A stretch of DNA of 64,000 nt from assembly GCF_023715485.1 (NCBI RefSeq), contig NZ_JAMBOF010000007.1:124001-188000 (forward strand), read 5' to 3'. This document shows positions 1-8,622 of the stretch, piece by piece. A program made the position numbers and the translations under genes. Below the pieces are notes generated by a model. That model was not told the origin of the DNA and did no database searches. It was given only the letters and a program-made list of their open reading frames with translations. How positions within the stretch are numbered: the first letter of the stretch is position 1; the number at the start of each line of letters is the position of its first letter. The DNA comes from Mesobacillus subterraneus (GTDB lineage: Bacteria > Bacillota > Bacilli > Bacillales > Cytobacillaceae).

Positions 1-1426
1 TCTCGGAAATTCCATAGTGGTCACCATAAATCACGATGATGGAATCTTCATATAATCCCTCAGCCTTCAAATCCTCGATGAACAGCTTGAATGACTCATC
101 TGTATAGCGGACTGTAGGGAAGTAGCGATTCAAAGTTCCGCTTGGAGAATCGTATTCATCAATGAACTTGTCCTCTTCATCCAGTTCAAACGGGAAGTGG
201 TTTGTCAGCGTGATAAACTTCGCGAAAAATGGCTTTGGCATTTCCTTAAGATGCTCGATCGACTGGTCGAAGAAATCAACATCTTTCATGCCCCAGCCTA
301 CAGAATTTTCTTCATTTACCTGATAATCCGGCAATGAGTAGAAGCGATCATAGCCAAAATTATTGTACATGACATCACGGTTCCAGAAGCTCTTGTTATT
401 CGCATGAAGCTTCGCCGTGTAATAATTGTTTTCCTTCAGCCTTTCAGCCAGCGACATATATTGATTCCCTGAATGGGTAAAGAATACGGCACCGCGGCCA
501 AGTGGGTATAAGGAGTTTTCCAATAGAAACTCTGAATCAGACGTTTTGCCCTGGGCAGTCTGATGATAGAAATTGTCAAAGTAATAGCTGTCTTTGATGA
601 ACTCATTCAGGAATGGCGTGATTTCCTGGCCATTCACCTTTTGGCCGATCACAAAGCTCTGGGTCGACTCCATTGAGATGACGATGATGTTTTTGCCCTT
701 TGCTGCGCCAAACATTTCTTTTGACGGAGCTGTATAATGAGCTCTTGTATAGTTTTCGATCTCAGTTAATTCATTGCCATCAGCCAAAGCTCTTTGGGCT
801 GTTGTCTTTGTTTGCAGGTACGCATCGTAAATATGGTGATTGTACGTACCAATGTTTTTAACAAGAATTTCGCGGTCAAATGTACGAGTCAATAACTCTG
901 GGCGTTCTGATTCTGATAGGCCAAGGTTGAAAAAAGCAAGGCCAATTGTGCTGAAGTAGAACGCAGCTGCGCCGATACTTTTATATTTTTTAAAAGATAT
1001 CCTTGGAACTTTAACAAAAGCTAAAGCTAAAATTAAAAAAGCATCCGTGAAGTAAAGGATGTCAGCCCAGCTGACCAGTTCTCCGACACTGCTTTTCAAG
1101 TCGCCAAGATTGCTCGTTTGCGTCAACAGCGGGATCGTGATGAAATCACTGAATTCCCGGTAGTAAACAACATTGGCATAAAGTACGAAAGACGTGATGA
1201 AGCTTGTGGCCACAACATAAATTTTCTGCTTCCTGTTGGCCATAAAGATCCCTGCACCAATAATGAGCATGAGAAAGCTTAATGGATTAATGAACAAGAT
1301 GAACTCTTGCATCTTATTTTCTATATCTATATCAAAATTAAATTTATAAACGGCATATGTTTTTAACCATAATAGGACAATGGCTATGATGACGAAACTT
1401 ACGGACATTTTTTTTCCTGTCCCCAT
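1..1426 (-). CDS. ltaS: LtaS-family lipoteichoic acid synthase, C-terminus cut by window edge
   Basis: This is a polyglycerolphosphate (lipoteichoic acid) synthase of the LtaS family, which transfers glycerol-phosphate from phosphatidylglycerol on the outer face of the membrane. The 475 visible residues begin with about five hydrophobic segments in roughly the first 170 residues, followed by the extracellular sulfatase-like domain. The motif GKTSDSEF places the probable nucleophile Thr at about residue 295, and the last visible residues read YGDHYGISE, a metal-site motif of the family. The ATG follows GGAGGG at a 5-nt spacing. The C-terminal part lies beyond base 1. Bacilli often carry several paralogues (LtaS, YfnI, YqgS), and I cannot say which one this is. 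It stands alone here, facing away from the cation exporter. Confidence 0.9.
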   Translation of the reverse strand, partial: MGTGKKMSVSFVIIAIVLLWLKTYAVYKFNFDIDIENKMQEFILFINPLSFLMLIIGAGIFMANRKQKIYVVATSFITSFVLYANVVYYREFSDFITIPLLTQTSNLGDLKSSVGELVSWADILYFTDAFLILALAFVKVPRISFKKYKSIGAAAFYFSTIGLAFFNLGLSESERPELLTRTFDREILVKNIGTYNHHIYDAYLQTKTTAQRALADGNELTEIENYTRAHYTAPSKEMFGAAKGKNIIVISMESTQSFVIGQKVNGQEITPFLNEFIKDSYYFDNFYHQTAQGKTSDSEFLLENSLYPLGRGAVFFTHSGNQYMSLAERLKENNYYTAKLHANNKSFWNRDVMYNNFGYDRFYSLPDYQVNEENSVGWGMKDVDFFDQSIEHLKEMPKPFFAKFITLTNHFPFELDEEDKFIDEYDSPSGTLNRYFPTVRYTDESFKLFIEDLKAEGLYEDSIIVIYGDHYGISE

Positions 1427-1695
1427 GGAATCCCTCCTAATCTATTGAAGCTTATATTTTAACATAACTTGAAAGAGATTTATAGCGGTAGCAGCGTAAT
1501 TGGAAATCGCGTAATTTTCCGATTGTTATAATATTAATGGACAATAATAACGGTGAATGGATAAAATTTCTAATTTGCCTTTATGAAACTTTTTTGCCTG
1601 GCTATTATTTAAATGGATATGGAGAAAAACTTTGCTATAGACTCACACGTAGCTGGATTGTTAAAATGTTCTAGCACTTGATTGGAGGATTGGCC
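1427..1695. other. Divergent intergenic region between ltaS and the CDF exporter
   Basis: AT-rich region that should contain both promoters. A TATAAT-like hexamer lies near 1527, and an imperfect GGAAA/TTTCC inverted repeat is seen around 1501-1521. I see no open reading frame with a ribosome binding site. Confidence 0.4.
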
Positions 1696-2565
1696 ATGGA
1701 TGAACAAAGATATACTAATTTAAAACTTGGTGAACGAGGAGCAATCATCAGTATTGCAGCATACATAATCCTTTCTGCATTAAAACTATTTGTGGGTTAT
1801 ATCAGTGATTCAGAAGCCTTGAAGGCCGATGGATTAAACAATACGACAGATATATTGGCATCTGTTTCGGTTTTGATTGGCTTGCGTCTATCGCAGAAAC
1901 CAGCGGATGAAGACCATCTATATGGGCACTGGAAATCAGAAATGGTTGCTTCGATGGTCGCGTCCTTTATAATGATCCTCGTCGGGATCCAGGTATTAGT
2001 CAGCGCGTTCACTTCCATTTTTGACGGAGTAAATGAAGCGCCTGATCTCATTTCGGCGTGGACAGGCTTATTTTCTGCATTGATTATGTATATGGTTTAT
2101 CAATACAATCGAAAACTCGCTCTTAAAATAAAAAGCCACTCTGTCATGGCAGCAGCAAAAGACAACCTGTCCGATTCCTGGGTCAGTATCGGAACCGCAA
2201 TTGGCATCATCGGCTCACAATTCGGTTTGCCATGGCTTGATCCGGTAACCGCAGTAATTGTTGGCGGACTTATTTTAAAAACTGGCTGGGGAATATTCCG
2301 TGAGGCCTCCCACCAGCTAACAGACGGCTTCGACGTTGATCTAATTAAAGAATATAAAGAAACCATCTGTGATATTCCAGGTGTAAAAGGAATTAAAGAT
2401 TTAAAGGCAAGAAGCTATGGCAATAACATCGTCGTTGATTGTGTCATCACGGTGAATCCTGCCCTGGATATCAGCACAGCACACGATATTTCAACAAGAG
2501 TAGAGCAAAAACTGGTTGATGAATATGAAATATATGATGTACATGTTCATGTAGAACCGGATTGA
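1696..2565 (+). CDS. Cation diffusion facilitator (CDF) exporter, manganese-type
   Basis: Membrane exporter of divalent metal ions driven by proton exchange. The 289-residue protein has the CDF layout: about six membrane segments in the first 200 residues and a cytoplasmic C-terminal dimerisation domain ending in HVHVEPD. The metal-site signatures are DGLNNTTD in TM2 and DNLSDSW (DxxxD) in TM5, the Asp-rich pattern of the Mn-type MneS/MneP/MntE branch rather than the HxxxD pattern of zinc exporters. I chose the ATG at 1696 because TTGGAGGA lies 7-8 nt upstream; an in-frame TTG at 1678 has no ribosome binding site. Substrate is inferred from family motifs only. Confidence 0.88.
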   Translation: MDEQRYTNLKLGERGAIISIAAYIILSALKLFVGYISDSEALKADGLNNTTDILASVSVLIGLRLSQKPADEDHLYGHWKSEMVASMVASFIMILVGIQVLVSAFTSIFDGVNEAPDLISAWTGLFSALIMYMVYQYNRKLALKIKSHSVMAAAKDNLSDSWVSIGTAIGIIGSQFGLPWLDPVTAVIVGGLILKTGWGIFREASHQLTDGFDVDLIKEYKETICDIPGVKGIKDLKARSYGNNIVVDCVITVNPALDISTAHDISTRVEQKLVDEYEIYDVHVHVEPD

Positions 2566-2650
2566 ACATGAAAAAGTAATGAATGACTTTAAACTTGTTA
2601 ATGCTATAATTAGCAGATCGAATTGATTTTGAAGGGTAAGGTAAAAATAG

Positions 2651-2842
2651 ATGAAGTTTATAAAATCTCAGATGAAACAGTTGGTTAAGGATAATCCAGA
2701 ACTGCAAACCCGCTTATCCAGTTTGATAAAAGAACATGAATTGGAGAAAAACTTTGCCCTTAAGGCTTTGTATCATTCTGAAGTGGCTGAGGGCGGAAAG
2801 TATCAGCTCGCATACCAAGCACTTGACTTGCCCAAGGGGTAA
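2651..2842 (+). CDS. Small hypothetical protein, 63 residues
   Basis: Predicted soluble, charged, mostly helical small protein (starts MKFIKSQMKQLVKDNPELQ). It has no signal peptide, membrane segment or cysteine. An AAGGGTAAGG sequence 6-8 nt before the ATG can serve as ribosome binding site. I do not recognise the family. It sits between the CDF exporter and the RNA methylase, in the same direction, with 85 and 81 nt gaps, so co-transcription is possible but not shown. Confidence 0.6.
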   Translation: MKFIKSQMKQLVKDNPELQTRLSSLIKEHELEKNFALKALYHSEVAEGGKYQLAYQALDLPKG

Positions 2843-2923
2843 GTCATTTTTATTTCGATTTAACCTTTAAAGTTATATGTTATGAATGAATAAAAGCTGG
2901 TTTTTGGAAGGATTTGAAATTGA

Positions 2924-3874
2924 TTGGAATTCACTAACTTAGAGACTAAGTCATTTATATATAATTACGCTTTTCCAGGTGAAGAAAAAGAGTTGTGCGC
3001 ACTGGAAATGCGCTCGTTTTTTGGGGTGGATACAGAGTTAAGTACACTGGAAAGTTCGGTAAAAATAGATCCAAGCCGTAGTCCGTTTATTAGGGGACGT
3101 ATGGATGTCATCCTTGAAGGTAAGCAATTAGAGGATCTTATTGAGCAAGTGAAGAAGATAGAATTGAATGGCTCTACTTTTAAGGTGATGTATGTAAAAG
3201 TAGCAGGGCCTGAAAAGGTGGATTTTGAAGAGAGGCGCCGAATCGAACGGGAAGTGGGCTTGCAAATTCCCGGAGAGCCGGAGCTCGTAAATCCAGATGT
3301 GCTGTTTGGCATTTTGAATGTAAACGAGCGTTGGGTATTTGGTGAATACCACAACAGTGAGGCGGTCTGGCTGAACCATCAGCAAAAACCGCATAGCTAC
3401 TCAACTTCATTAAGCACGCGTGTCGCCAGAGCTGTCGCCAATATCGCCGTTCCTGATCCAGCTGGAGTTAAAGCGATCGACCCATGCTGCGGAATTGGAA
3501 CGGTAGTCGTGGAAGCATTGTCGATGGGCATCGACATCGTTGCCAGTGATATTAATCCGCTCATACTGCCTGGAACAAGGGAGAACATTGCGCATTTTAG
3601 CTATGCAACGGAAGTGACATTCCAGGACATCCGCGAGGTCACTGGAAGCTATGATGTGGCGATTATCGATATGCCTTACAATCTGTGTTCCGTCATCACA
3701 CCTGAAGAGCAGCTCGAGATGCTCAAAAGCACATACGAATTCGCAGATAAAGTAGTCATCGTCACGATTGAACCAATCGACTCAATCATCGGAAATGCTG
3801 GCTTTGAAATTGCTGATCGCTGTGTCGTGAGGAAAGGTAACTTCGAACGAGAGATCATAGTATGTATAAAATAG
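2924..3874 (+). CDS. SAM-dependent RNA methylase, UPF0020/TRM11 type
   Basis: Putative nucleic-acid base N-methyltransferase. The 316-residue protein has an N-terminal region of about 160 residues that should bind RNA, then a Rossmann methyltransferase domain. The SAM-binding motif IDPCCGIGTV lies at about residues 187-196, and the catalytic DMPYN, a variant of the (D/N)PPY motif of N6/N2-modifying enzymes, at about residues 250-254. The start is a TTG at 2924 with GGAAGGA upstream; no in-frame ATG fits. It ends just before a hairpin shared with the convergent dbpA. The RNA target is unknown. Confidence 0.8.
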   Translation: MEFTNLETKSFIYNYAFPGEEKELCALEMRSFFGVDTELSTLESSVKIDPSRSPFIRGRMDVILEGKQLEDLIEQVKKIELNGSTFKVMYVKVAGPEKVDFEERRRIEREVGLQIPGEPELVNPDVLFGILNVNERWVFGEYHNSEAVWLNHQQKPHSYSTSLSTRVARAVANIAVPDPAGVKAIDPCCGIGTVVVEALSMGIDIVASDINPLILPGTRENIAHFSYATEVTFQDIREVTGSYDVAIIDMPYNLCSVITPEEQLEMLKSTYEFADKVVIVTIEPIDSIIGNAGFEIADRCVVRKGNFEREIIVCIK

Positions 3875-3883
3875 GATAAATTT

Positions 3884-3920
3884 AAGGACGATTATGACTG
3901 GCATAATCGTCCTTTCTTCT
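3884..3920. terminator. Bidirectional terminator between the RNA methylase and dbpA
   Basis: A 13-bp inverted repeat (AAGGACGATTATG / CATAATCGTCCTT) with a 5-nt loop is followed by T-rich sequence, lying between the stop codons of two convergent genes. Confidence 0.85.
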
Positions 3921-3926
3921 TGTCCT

Positions 3927-5372
3927 CTATTTAATTGCCTTGCTGACTCTTAGCTTCTTTCCCTTGATCGTTGCATTCTCCATTGCCTGAATGACAAGCG
4001 AGCCTTTTCCGTTCAGGATATCGACATATGACATGGTATCGTGGATCGTGATGATGCCGATATCGTCTGGGGTTACTCCAGGGATTTTCGCGATTGTCCC
4101 CACGAAGTCGACGGCGCGAAGCTTCTTCTTTTTGCCGCCGCTGAAATGAAGCTTCATGATATCCTGGTTGATGCGGGCTGTTTTGTTGTTTTTCACGACA
4201 CGGCGACCGCTGATTTTTTCATCGAATGCAGCCTGGTTTCTTGCAACGTCCTGCTTGCTCGGGGCTTCAGTGACAGGAAGTTCAAAGCCAATGTATCGTT
4301 CGATTGCCCTGATGAATTTTCCTTCATAAGGTGTAGCAAGCGTAATCGCCTTTCCTTTGTTTCCGGCGCGTCCAGTTCGGCCTGTCCGATGTACATAACC
4401 CTCTTTTTCCATTGGAACGTCGTAGTTGATGACAAGCGAAACGTTATCGACGTCAATCCCGCGCGCAGCAACATCGGTAGCCACTAGATAACGGAAATTC
4501 CCCATCTTGAAGCCATCCATCACGGCGAAGCGGTCTTCCTGCTCTAATCCGCCATGAAGTCTTTCACAGGAATAATTTGCTTCTTCAAGCTGGGAAAACA
4601 CGGTATCAACATTTTCCTTCGTCCGGCAAAAAATGATGCAGCTGTCAGGGTTTTCTACAACGGTGATGTCTTTAAGCAGTGAGATCTTATCTTCTTCTTT
4701 CACTTCGATCAGCATATGGTCTATCGTATTTGTTGTGATCCCAGTGGAAGCAATTTCGATATTAACCGGATCATTCATATATTTGTGGCAGAGATTTTCA
4801 ACGTCTTTAGGCAATGTCGCAGAAAATACCATCGTTACTCTGTCTGATGGAAGTTCCTCGATAATTGATTCCACATCATTGATAAAACCCATATTGAGCA
4901 TTTCATCCGCTTCATCTATGATCAGGTACTTGATTTCATCTAATACAAGTGTTCCTCTTTCGATATGATCGATAACACGTCCTGGCGTACCAACAACAAC
5001 ATGCGTTTTTTGCTTCAATTCCTCTTTCTGTTTCGAGAAAGGCTCCTTGCCATAAACAGCCATGGCCTTGATCCTTTTGAATCGTCCGATATTTGTGATA
5101 TCTTCACGAACCTGAACAGCCAGCTCCCTGGTTGGAGTAAGAATTAAAGCTTGCGGATTTTTTTCCTCCCATTCAACCAAATCGCAAATAGGAATGCCGA
5201 AGGAGGCGGTTTTGCCGCTTCCAGTCTGGGATTTTACGACAAGATCTTGTTTCTGGAACGCTAACGGAATGACTTCTTCCTGGACCTCTGTTGGCGATTC
5301 ATATTTCAACACTGAGAGGGCGCGTTTAATTTCGTCGCTCAAGTTGTAATCGTCAAAACTTCTTCTGCTCAT
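3927..5372 (-). CDS. dbpA: DEAD-box ATP-dependent RNA helicase DbpA/YxiN
   Basis: RNA helicase of the DbpA/YxiN branch, known to act on 23S rRNA hairpin 92 during large-subunit maturation. The 481 residues show the Q motif, Walker A (SQTGSGKT, 48-55), DEAD (153-156), SAT (184-186), the helicase C domain with HRTGRTGR, and a C-terminal DbpA-type RNA-binding domain from about residue 404. Length matches the family. The ATG at 5372 has AGAGG 7 nt upstream. It is monocistronic and convergent with the methylase gene. Confidence 0.93.
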   Translation of the reverse strand: MSRRSFDDYNLSDEIKRALSVLKYESPTEVQEEVIPLAFQKQDLVVKSQTGSGKTASFGIPICDLVEWEEKNPQALILTPTRELAVQVREDITNIGRFKRIKAMAVYGKEPFSKQKEELKQKTHVVVGTPGRVIDHIERGTLVLDEIKYLIIDEADEMLNMGFINDVESIIEELPSDRVTMVFSATLPKDVENLCHKYMNDPVNIEIASTGITTNTIDHMLIEVKEEDKISLLKDITVVENPDSCIIFCRTKENVDTVFSQLEEANYSCERLHGGLEQEDRFAVMDGFKMGNFRYLVATDVAARGIDVDNVSLVINYDVPMEKEGYVHRTGRTGRAGNKGKAITLATPYEGKFIRAIERYIGFELPVTEAPSKQDVARNQAAFDEKISGRRVVKNNKTARINQDIMKLHFSGGKKKKLRAVDFVGTIAKIPGVTPDDIGIITIHDTMSYVDILNGKGSLVIQAMENATIKGKKLRVSKAIK

Positions 5373-5540
5373 GTAAAAACCTCTTTTTATTTTATTATTC
5401 CACTTATTTATATATAGGATTCTCGCAGCGAATCATCATATGCATAAACTGAATAGTATTCATTATACTTGAAAAGCAGGAGTAAGTGAGCCGGAGTTTG
5501 AATTGTAATTTTTGAGGGGTCTTGGAAGGAGCTATGCTTC

Positions 5541-5600
5541 ATGAGTGATCACTGGGAAAAGTACTTATTCCTAAAAAAAGGATTCACAAATTCACAATAA
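5541..5600 (+). CDS. Possible 19-residue microprotein
   Basis: An ATG at 5541 is preceded by GGAAGGAG at 9-nt spacing and opens a 19-residue frame (MSDHWEKYLFLKKGFTNSQ). The ribosome binding site is better than chance, but there is no other support such as a known family. It ends just upstream of a promoter-like element for the next gene, so it could instead be part of an untranslated region. Confidence 0.22.
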   Translation: MSDHWEKYLFLKKGFTNSQ

Positions 5601-5605
5601 TTTTG

Positions 5606-5636
5606 TTGATACCCATATGGGTTTATAAATTATAAT
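5606..5636 (+). promoter_or_regulatory. Candidate promoter with 12-bp palindrome between -35 and -10
   Basis: TTGATA (5606-5611) and TATAAT (5631-5636) are 19 nt apart, and the perfect palindrome ACCCATATGGGT (5611-5622) fills the spacer. It lies about 45 nt upstream of the 60-residue gene. The 19-nt spacing is longer than ideal; the palindrome could be a repressor or activator site. Inference only. Confidence 0.35.
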
Positions 5637-5682
5637 AAAAATAGATAAGAAAGCGATTTCATTTTAAGGAAGGGTGTTGGAA

Positions 5683-5865
5683 ATGAACTATCAGGAAGTA
5701 AAATCACAATTAGAAGCTTTGCAGATGCAATTGGCGAATAAAATGCAGAATCCAAACCTGTCTATAGATGAAAAAGTCGAGCTCCAAAAGGCCATAGCCA
5801 ATTACGACTATATAATCGAGTTAACATGCATGAACCATTTTGAGCGGGGTACTTCCCTTCATTAA
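5683..5865 (+). CDS. Small hypothetical helical protein, 60 residues
   Basis: Begins MNYQEVKSQLEALQMQLANK and looks like a helical hairpin or coiled coil (heptad-like L, A and I spacing) with no membrane segment. The ATG at 5683 has GGAAGGG at 8-nt spacing; a GTG at 5674 lies inside that site and is not chosen. A hairpin follows the stop. Function not recognised. Confidence 0.65.
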   Translation: MNYQEVKSQLEALQMQLANKMQNPNLSIDEKVELQKAIANYDYIIELTCMNHFERGTSLH

Positions 5866-5876
5866 ATCAAACAAAG

Positions 5877-5910
5877 CCTGGAGGAGCATTTCCTCCAGGA
5901 TGATTTTATA
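5877..5910. terminator. Hairpin terminator between convergent small genes
   Basis: A perfect 9-bp stem (CCTGGAGGA / TCCTCCAGG) with a 5-nt loop is followed by a T-rich stretch; it lies just past two convergent stop codons. Confidence 0.7.
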
Positions 5911-6412
5911 AGACCCCACCCAATGGCTTTTGGCTAAAATAGTCAAGGGCATAATTAACCTGTTCTATTTCATAGATCTTTCTTTCGATACAAAATTGAA
6001 TCACAAGGTCAAATGTTTCACTGTCTGACAGGGAGTAGCCGGCAGAGCTTAATAGCTTGTCGGTTTCTTTTTTGTTCAATTCAAGCGCAAGCGCAAGCGC
6101 GATGACAGTATTTTTGCTTGGCCTGTATTCAGGATTGGAGCGGATCTTTGAAAAATGCCTCCGGTCAATTCCTGCTTTTTTATAAATTTCAGCGTCGGAA
6201 GCGGCGCCTTTTTTATCGATAAAATTAAATAGCACCTTTTGCAGCGTAGGCTTCCGCTTTTGTGCGATGAATGTTTCGATTTCGAGTGGGGAAATGCTTT
6301 CCAGGACAAAATCCTGCTCCTCTATTCTTCCAACGGACTTTTCATAAAGGATGTATACTAAATTCCGCTCAACATACTCCTGCAATTCTTCCAAAATCTT
6401 TCTATCCAGCAT
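5906..6412 (-). CDS. Helical DNA-binding-like protein paired with vWA protein
   Basis: A 168-residue protein without signal or membrane segments. Residues about 65-140 (KKAGIDRRHFSKIRSN... NTVIALALALELN) look like a compact helix-turn-helix-like module. From memory the same type of module occurs as the C-terminal part of some Firmicute macro-domain (ADP-ribose-binding) proteins, but no macro domain is present here. The ATG at 6412 has AAGGAGG 8 nt upstream. It is divergent from the vWA gene with only 96 nt between starts, which suggests shared control. The exact function is unknown. Confidence 0.7.
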   Translation of the reverse strand: MLDRKILEELQEYVERNLVYILYEKSVGRIEEQDFVLESISPLEIETFIAQKRKPTLQKVLFNFIDKKGAASDAEIYKKAGIDRRHFSKIRSNPEYRPSKNTVIALALALELNKKETDKLLSSAGYSLSDSETFDLVIQFCIERKIYEIEQVNYALDYFSQKPLGGVL

Positions 6413-6508
6413 GTGGCCAGCCTCCTTAAATTGTCGCTTAACAGGCGACCAAATTATGGATGAATCTAGATATGATTATATCAGATTCAACTTAGGAGGA
6501 TGATAGAG

Positions 6509-7093
6509 ATGAATAACAATTTAACGGAAATCATTTTTATGCTCGACCGGAGCGGCTCGATGGCAGGGCTGGAGAGCGACACTGTTGGCGGCTTCAATGC
6601 TTTTGTGAAAAAACAGTCCGAACTGGCAGGCGAAACGATCCTGACAACGGTGCTTTTTGATGATGAATATGAAGTGCTCTGGAACGGCATTGATGCAAGG
6701 AAGGCAAAGCTGACAGAAGATGAGTACTATGTCCGAGGGACGACTGCACTTTTGGACGCTGTTGGAAAGACGATACTCGATGTTGGCTATCGTCTGGCTA
6801 AAACAAAGGAAGACCGCAGGCCGGGAAAGGTAATATTCGTGATCACGACAGATGGCATGGAGAACGCAAGCAGTGAGTTCACTTATAGAAAAGTGAAGGA
6901 GCTGATCCAGCACCAGCAGGAAAAATACAACTGGGAATTCATTTTCACTCGTGCGAATATCGATGTGGCAAAAGAAGCTGACAGCCTGGGAATCAATGTT
7001 GAGAATTCTTTTAAGTTAGAAGCCTCCGAGAAGGGCATTGAAAATATGTATGAAATGGTTTCGGAATCTATTATGAAAAAAAGAATGAAGTAA
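6509..7093 (+). CDS. von Willebrand factor A (vWA) domain protein
   Basis: A single-domain cytoplasmic vWA protein of 194 residues. It has a complete metal-ion-dependent adhesion site: DRSGSM near the N-terminus (DxSxS), the central Thr in RGTTAL, and TTDGMENAS with the distal Asp. There is no signal peptide or membrane segment, so it probably mediates intracellular protein assembly, as in TerY-like stress proteins. The ATG at 6509 was chosen because AGGAGG sits 9 nt upstream; the ATG at 6500 overlaps that site. Divergent from the helical protein at 5906-6412. Confidence 0.82.
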   Translation: MNNNLTEIIFMLDRSGSMAGLESDTVGGFNAFVKKQSELAGETILTTVLFDDEYEVLWNGIDARKAKLTEDEYYVRGTTALLDAVGKTILDVGYRLAKTKEDRRPGKVIFVITTDGMENASSEFTYRKVKELIQHQQEKYNWEFIFTRANIDVAKEADSLGINVENSFKLEASEKGIENMYEMVSESIMKKRMK

Positions 7094-7170
7094 TAACGAT
7101 GGAAAGTTTTGCTGCAGTAAAATGGTTCATCAAAGTTGGAGACGAGAAAGTGCAATTGAAGTAACTGGTC

Positions 7171-7200
7171 AACCCGGTGAATTTCCGGGTTTTCAATTTT
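7171..7200 (+). terminator. Terminator after vWA gene
   Basis: A 7-bp stem AACCCGG / CCGGGTT with a 7-nt loop is followed by TTTCAATTTT, 78 nt past the stop codon. Confidence 0.65.
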
Positions 7201-7211
7201 AAATTTCCGAT

Positions 7212-7336
7212 TTGACATTTTCCAGACATGAAAGGTTTTCAAAGAAGCAATGTTGATAGGATGAAACCGGGCATTCTCGTTCAATCCATCTGATTTATTT
7301 TTTTGATTATTTTTCAATCTGACATTATGCTGACAT
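7212..7336 (+). promoter_or_regulatory. Candidate OmpR-type response regulator sites (two 11-bp direct-repeat pairs)
   Basis: Pair one is TTGACAT (7212-7218) with CAGACAT (7223-7229); pair two is CTGACAT (7319-7325) with CTGACAT (7330-7336). Both pairs have exactly 11 bp between repeat starts, the geometry used by OmpR/PhoB-family winged-helix dimers. The nearest such regulator is encoded 1.2 kb downstream. Binding is inferred. Confidence 0.45.
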
Positions 7337-7418
7337 ATTCAACCTGTAAATTATGAGTATAAGGTTCATGTCCATCTTGAATCTGAAAATATAAAGAGTT
7401 TATAGGAGGATGTCAGAT

Positions 7419-8483
7419 ATGAAAAAGAAATCAGTTATTGGATTTACAATCGCAGGAGCACTATTGCTTGGAGGTGCCGCTACTACATCATTGGCGAATG
7501 ACGATAGTACGACAAGCACAGCTGCAGCCACTGTCAAAAGTTTTTTTGGTAAAGGATTTGGGCATAAAGGTTTTTACGGAGGCAATTCAGAAACGCTGAT
7601 TGAAAAGGCAAAAGATCTTGGCATCAGCACATCAGGAAAAGACGCTCAAACATTGATGGGTGAAATTCGAGAAGCAACACTTAAAAATGAAGCAAAAGAG
7701 CTGGGAATCAAGACAGACGGTAAAGATGCGGCAACCCTGGTCGAGGAAGTTCAATTGGCCAATCTAACGGAAAAAGCGAAGGATTTGGGCATTTCTACTG
7801 ATGGAAAGGATTCCGCAGCCCTTCATGATGCAATCCGATTGGCTAACCTGAAGATTAAGGCGAAAGAGCTAGGCGTCTCAACAGACAATAAGGATGCTCA
7901 AACTCTAATGGAAGACATCCGGACAGCGAACTTGAATAAAAAAGCGAAGGAGCTTGGAGTTTCTACTGAGGGCAAAGACCTGCAGACACTCCAGCAGGAA
8001 GTTCATACTGCTTATATCAATCAACAAGCTAAAAAGTATGGAATTACAGTAGACGGTAAGGATATTCGCGAACTCGCGCAAGAGGTCCAGTCTGCTAAAG
8101 TGAAAGCAGATGCGAAAGAGCTGAAAATAACGATTGATGGCAAAACAATCAGGGAAATTGCACAGGAAGTCCAGGAAAAGAAAGTGTTGAACCTGGCGAA
8201 GGAACTGGGAATTTCCACAGAGGATAAAGATACACGTGATCTTATTGACGAAATCAGAGAGAAGGACGCTGACAAGCTTGATGAGCTGTTTGAAGATGGA
8301 TTCGGGCGCAATGGGTTGAGTGGAATGGGACATGGCGGCGGATTCGGAAATGGCAGTGGCTTTGGACACGGAGGAGGCTTCGGAACTGAAGGCGGCTTTG
8401 GAGACAAAGGCAGAATGGGACAAAAAGGCGGATTTGGCGGTGAAGGCGGCAGGCACCAAAATGGCGGCGGACGCGGTTTTTAA
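7419..8483 (+). CDS. Secreted protein with eight 28-residue repeats and Gly-rich tail
   Basis: The 354-residue product begins MKKKSVIGFTIAGALLLGG with likely cleavage after the SLA near residue 26, so it is predicted to be exported. Residues 63-286 are eight consecutive 28-residue repeats with consensus KAKELGISTDGKDxxTLxxE(I/V)RxANL, a helix-loop-helix unit. Residues from about 293 on are rich in Gly, Phe and His (GHGGGFG-type). No anchoring motif is visible. The ATG at 7419 has AGGAGG 9 nt upstream. It precedes a two-component system and shares an upstream 13-mer with it, so it may be its target. Function not recognised; a cell-wall or surface matrix role is a guess. Confidence 0.85.
   Translation: MKKKSVIGFTIAGALLLGGAATTSLANDDSTTSTAAATVKSFFGKGFGHKGFYGGNSETLIEKAKDLGISTSGKDAQTLMGEIREATLKNEAKELGIKTDGKDAATLVEEVQLANLTEKAKDLGISTDGKDSAALHDAIRLANLKIKAKELGVSTDNKDAQTLMEDIRTANLNKKAKELGVSTEGKDLQTLQQEVHTAYINQQAKKYGITVDGKDIRELAQEVQSAKVKADAKELKITIDGKTIREIAQEVQEKKVLNLAKELGISTEDKDTRDLIDEIREKDADKLDELFEDGFGRNGLSGMGHGGGFGNGSGFGHGGGFGTEGGFGDKGRMGQKGGFGGEGGRHQNGGGRGF
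7605..8276 (+). repeat. Eight tandem 84-bp coding repeats
   Basis: The DNA encodes eight 28-residue units in perfect phase without gaps. The copies have diverged at the nucleotide level, so expansion is not recent. Confidence 0.9.
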
Positions 8484-8500
8484 GTTCATAAAATAGTATG

Positions 8501-8530
8501 ATCCCCCGGTATCAAGCGGGGGATTTTTCT
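8501..8530 (+). terminator. Terminator after repeat protein gene
   Basis: A 7-bp GC-rich stem ATCCCCC / GGGGGAT with a 10-nt loop is followed by TTTTTCTT. Confidence 0.85.
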
Positions 8531-8555
8531 TGTAAGATTATAAGTAGAAAAATCT

Positions 8556-8568
8556 GGTTCATGTCCAT
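8556..8568 (+). promoter_or_regulatory. Shared 13-mer upstream of response regulator
   Basis: GGTTCATGTCCAT here is identical to 7363-7375, which lies upstream of the secreted repeat protein. Both copies lie 44-67 nt from the respective start codons. It may be an operator or a common initially transcribed sequence. Confidence 0.4.
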
Positions 8569-8622
8569 TTCAGCGCTATCTAGGCTGATTGGTACTTGTT
8601 AGTGGTGACGGGAGGGACGGCA

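Larger units (their letters stand above)
5373..5682. other. 310-bp divergent intergenic region, dbpA to 60-residue gene
   Basis: It should carry the dbpA promoter and leader on the minus strand and the promoter of the downstream small gene on the plus strand. A 20-codon open frame with a good ribosome binding site (5541-5600) and a palindrome inside a promoter-like element (5606-5636) are listed separately. Otherwise I see nothing. Confidence 0.4.
7094..7418. other. 325-bp intergenic region upstream of repeat protein
   Basis: Contains a terminator after the vWA gene (7171-7200), two pairs of 11-bp-spaced direct repeats (7212-7229 and 7319-7336) and a 13-mer (7363-7375) that recurs upstream of the adjacent response regulator. 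This looks like a regulatory region for the secreted repeat protein. Confidence 0.5.

Noticed and set aside
4041-4487. 148-codon frame antisense to dbpA
   Set aside because: It is a shadow of a well-supported helicase gene; no ribosome binding site.
7099-7164. 21-codon frame just after the vWA gene
   Set aside because: No Shine-Dalgarno sequence; it is followed directly by the terminator and is probably untranslated 3' region.
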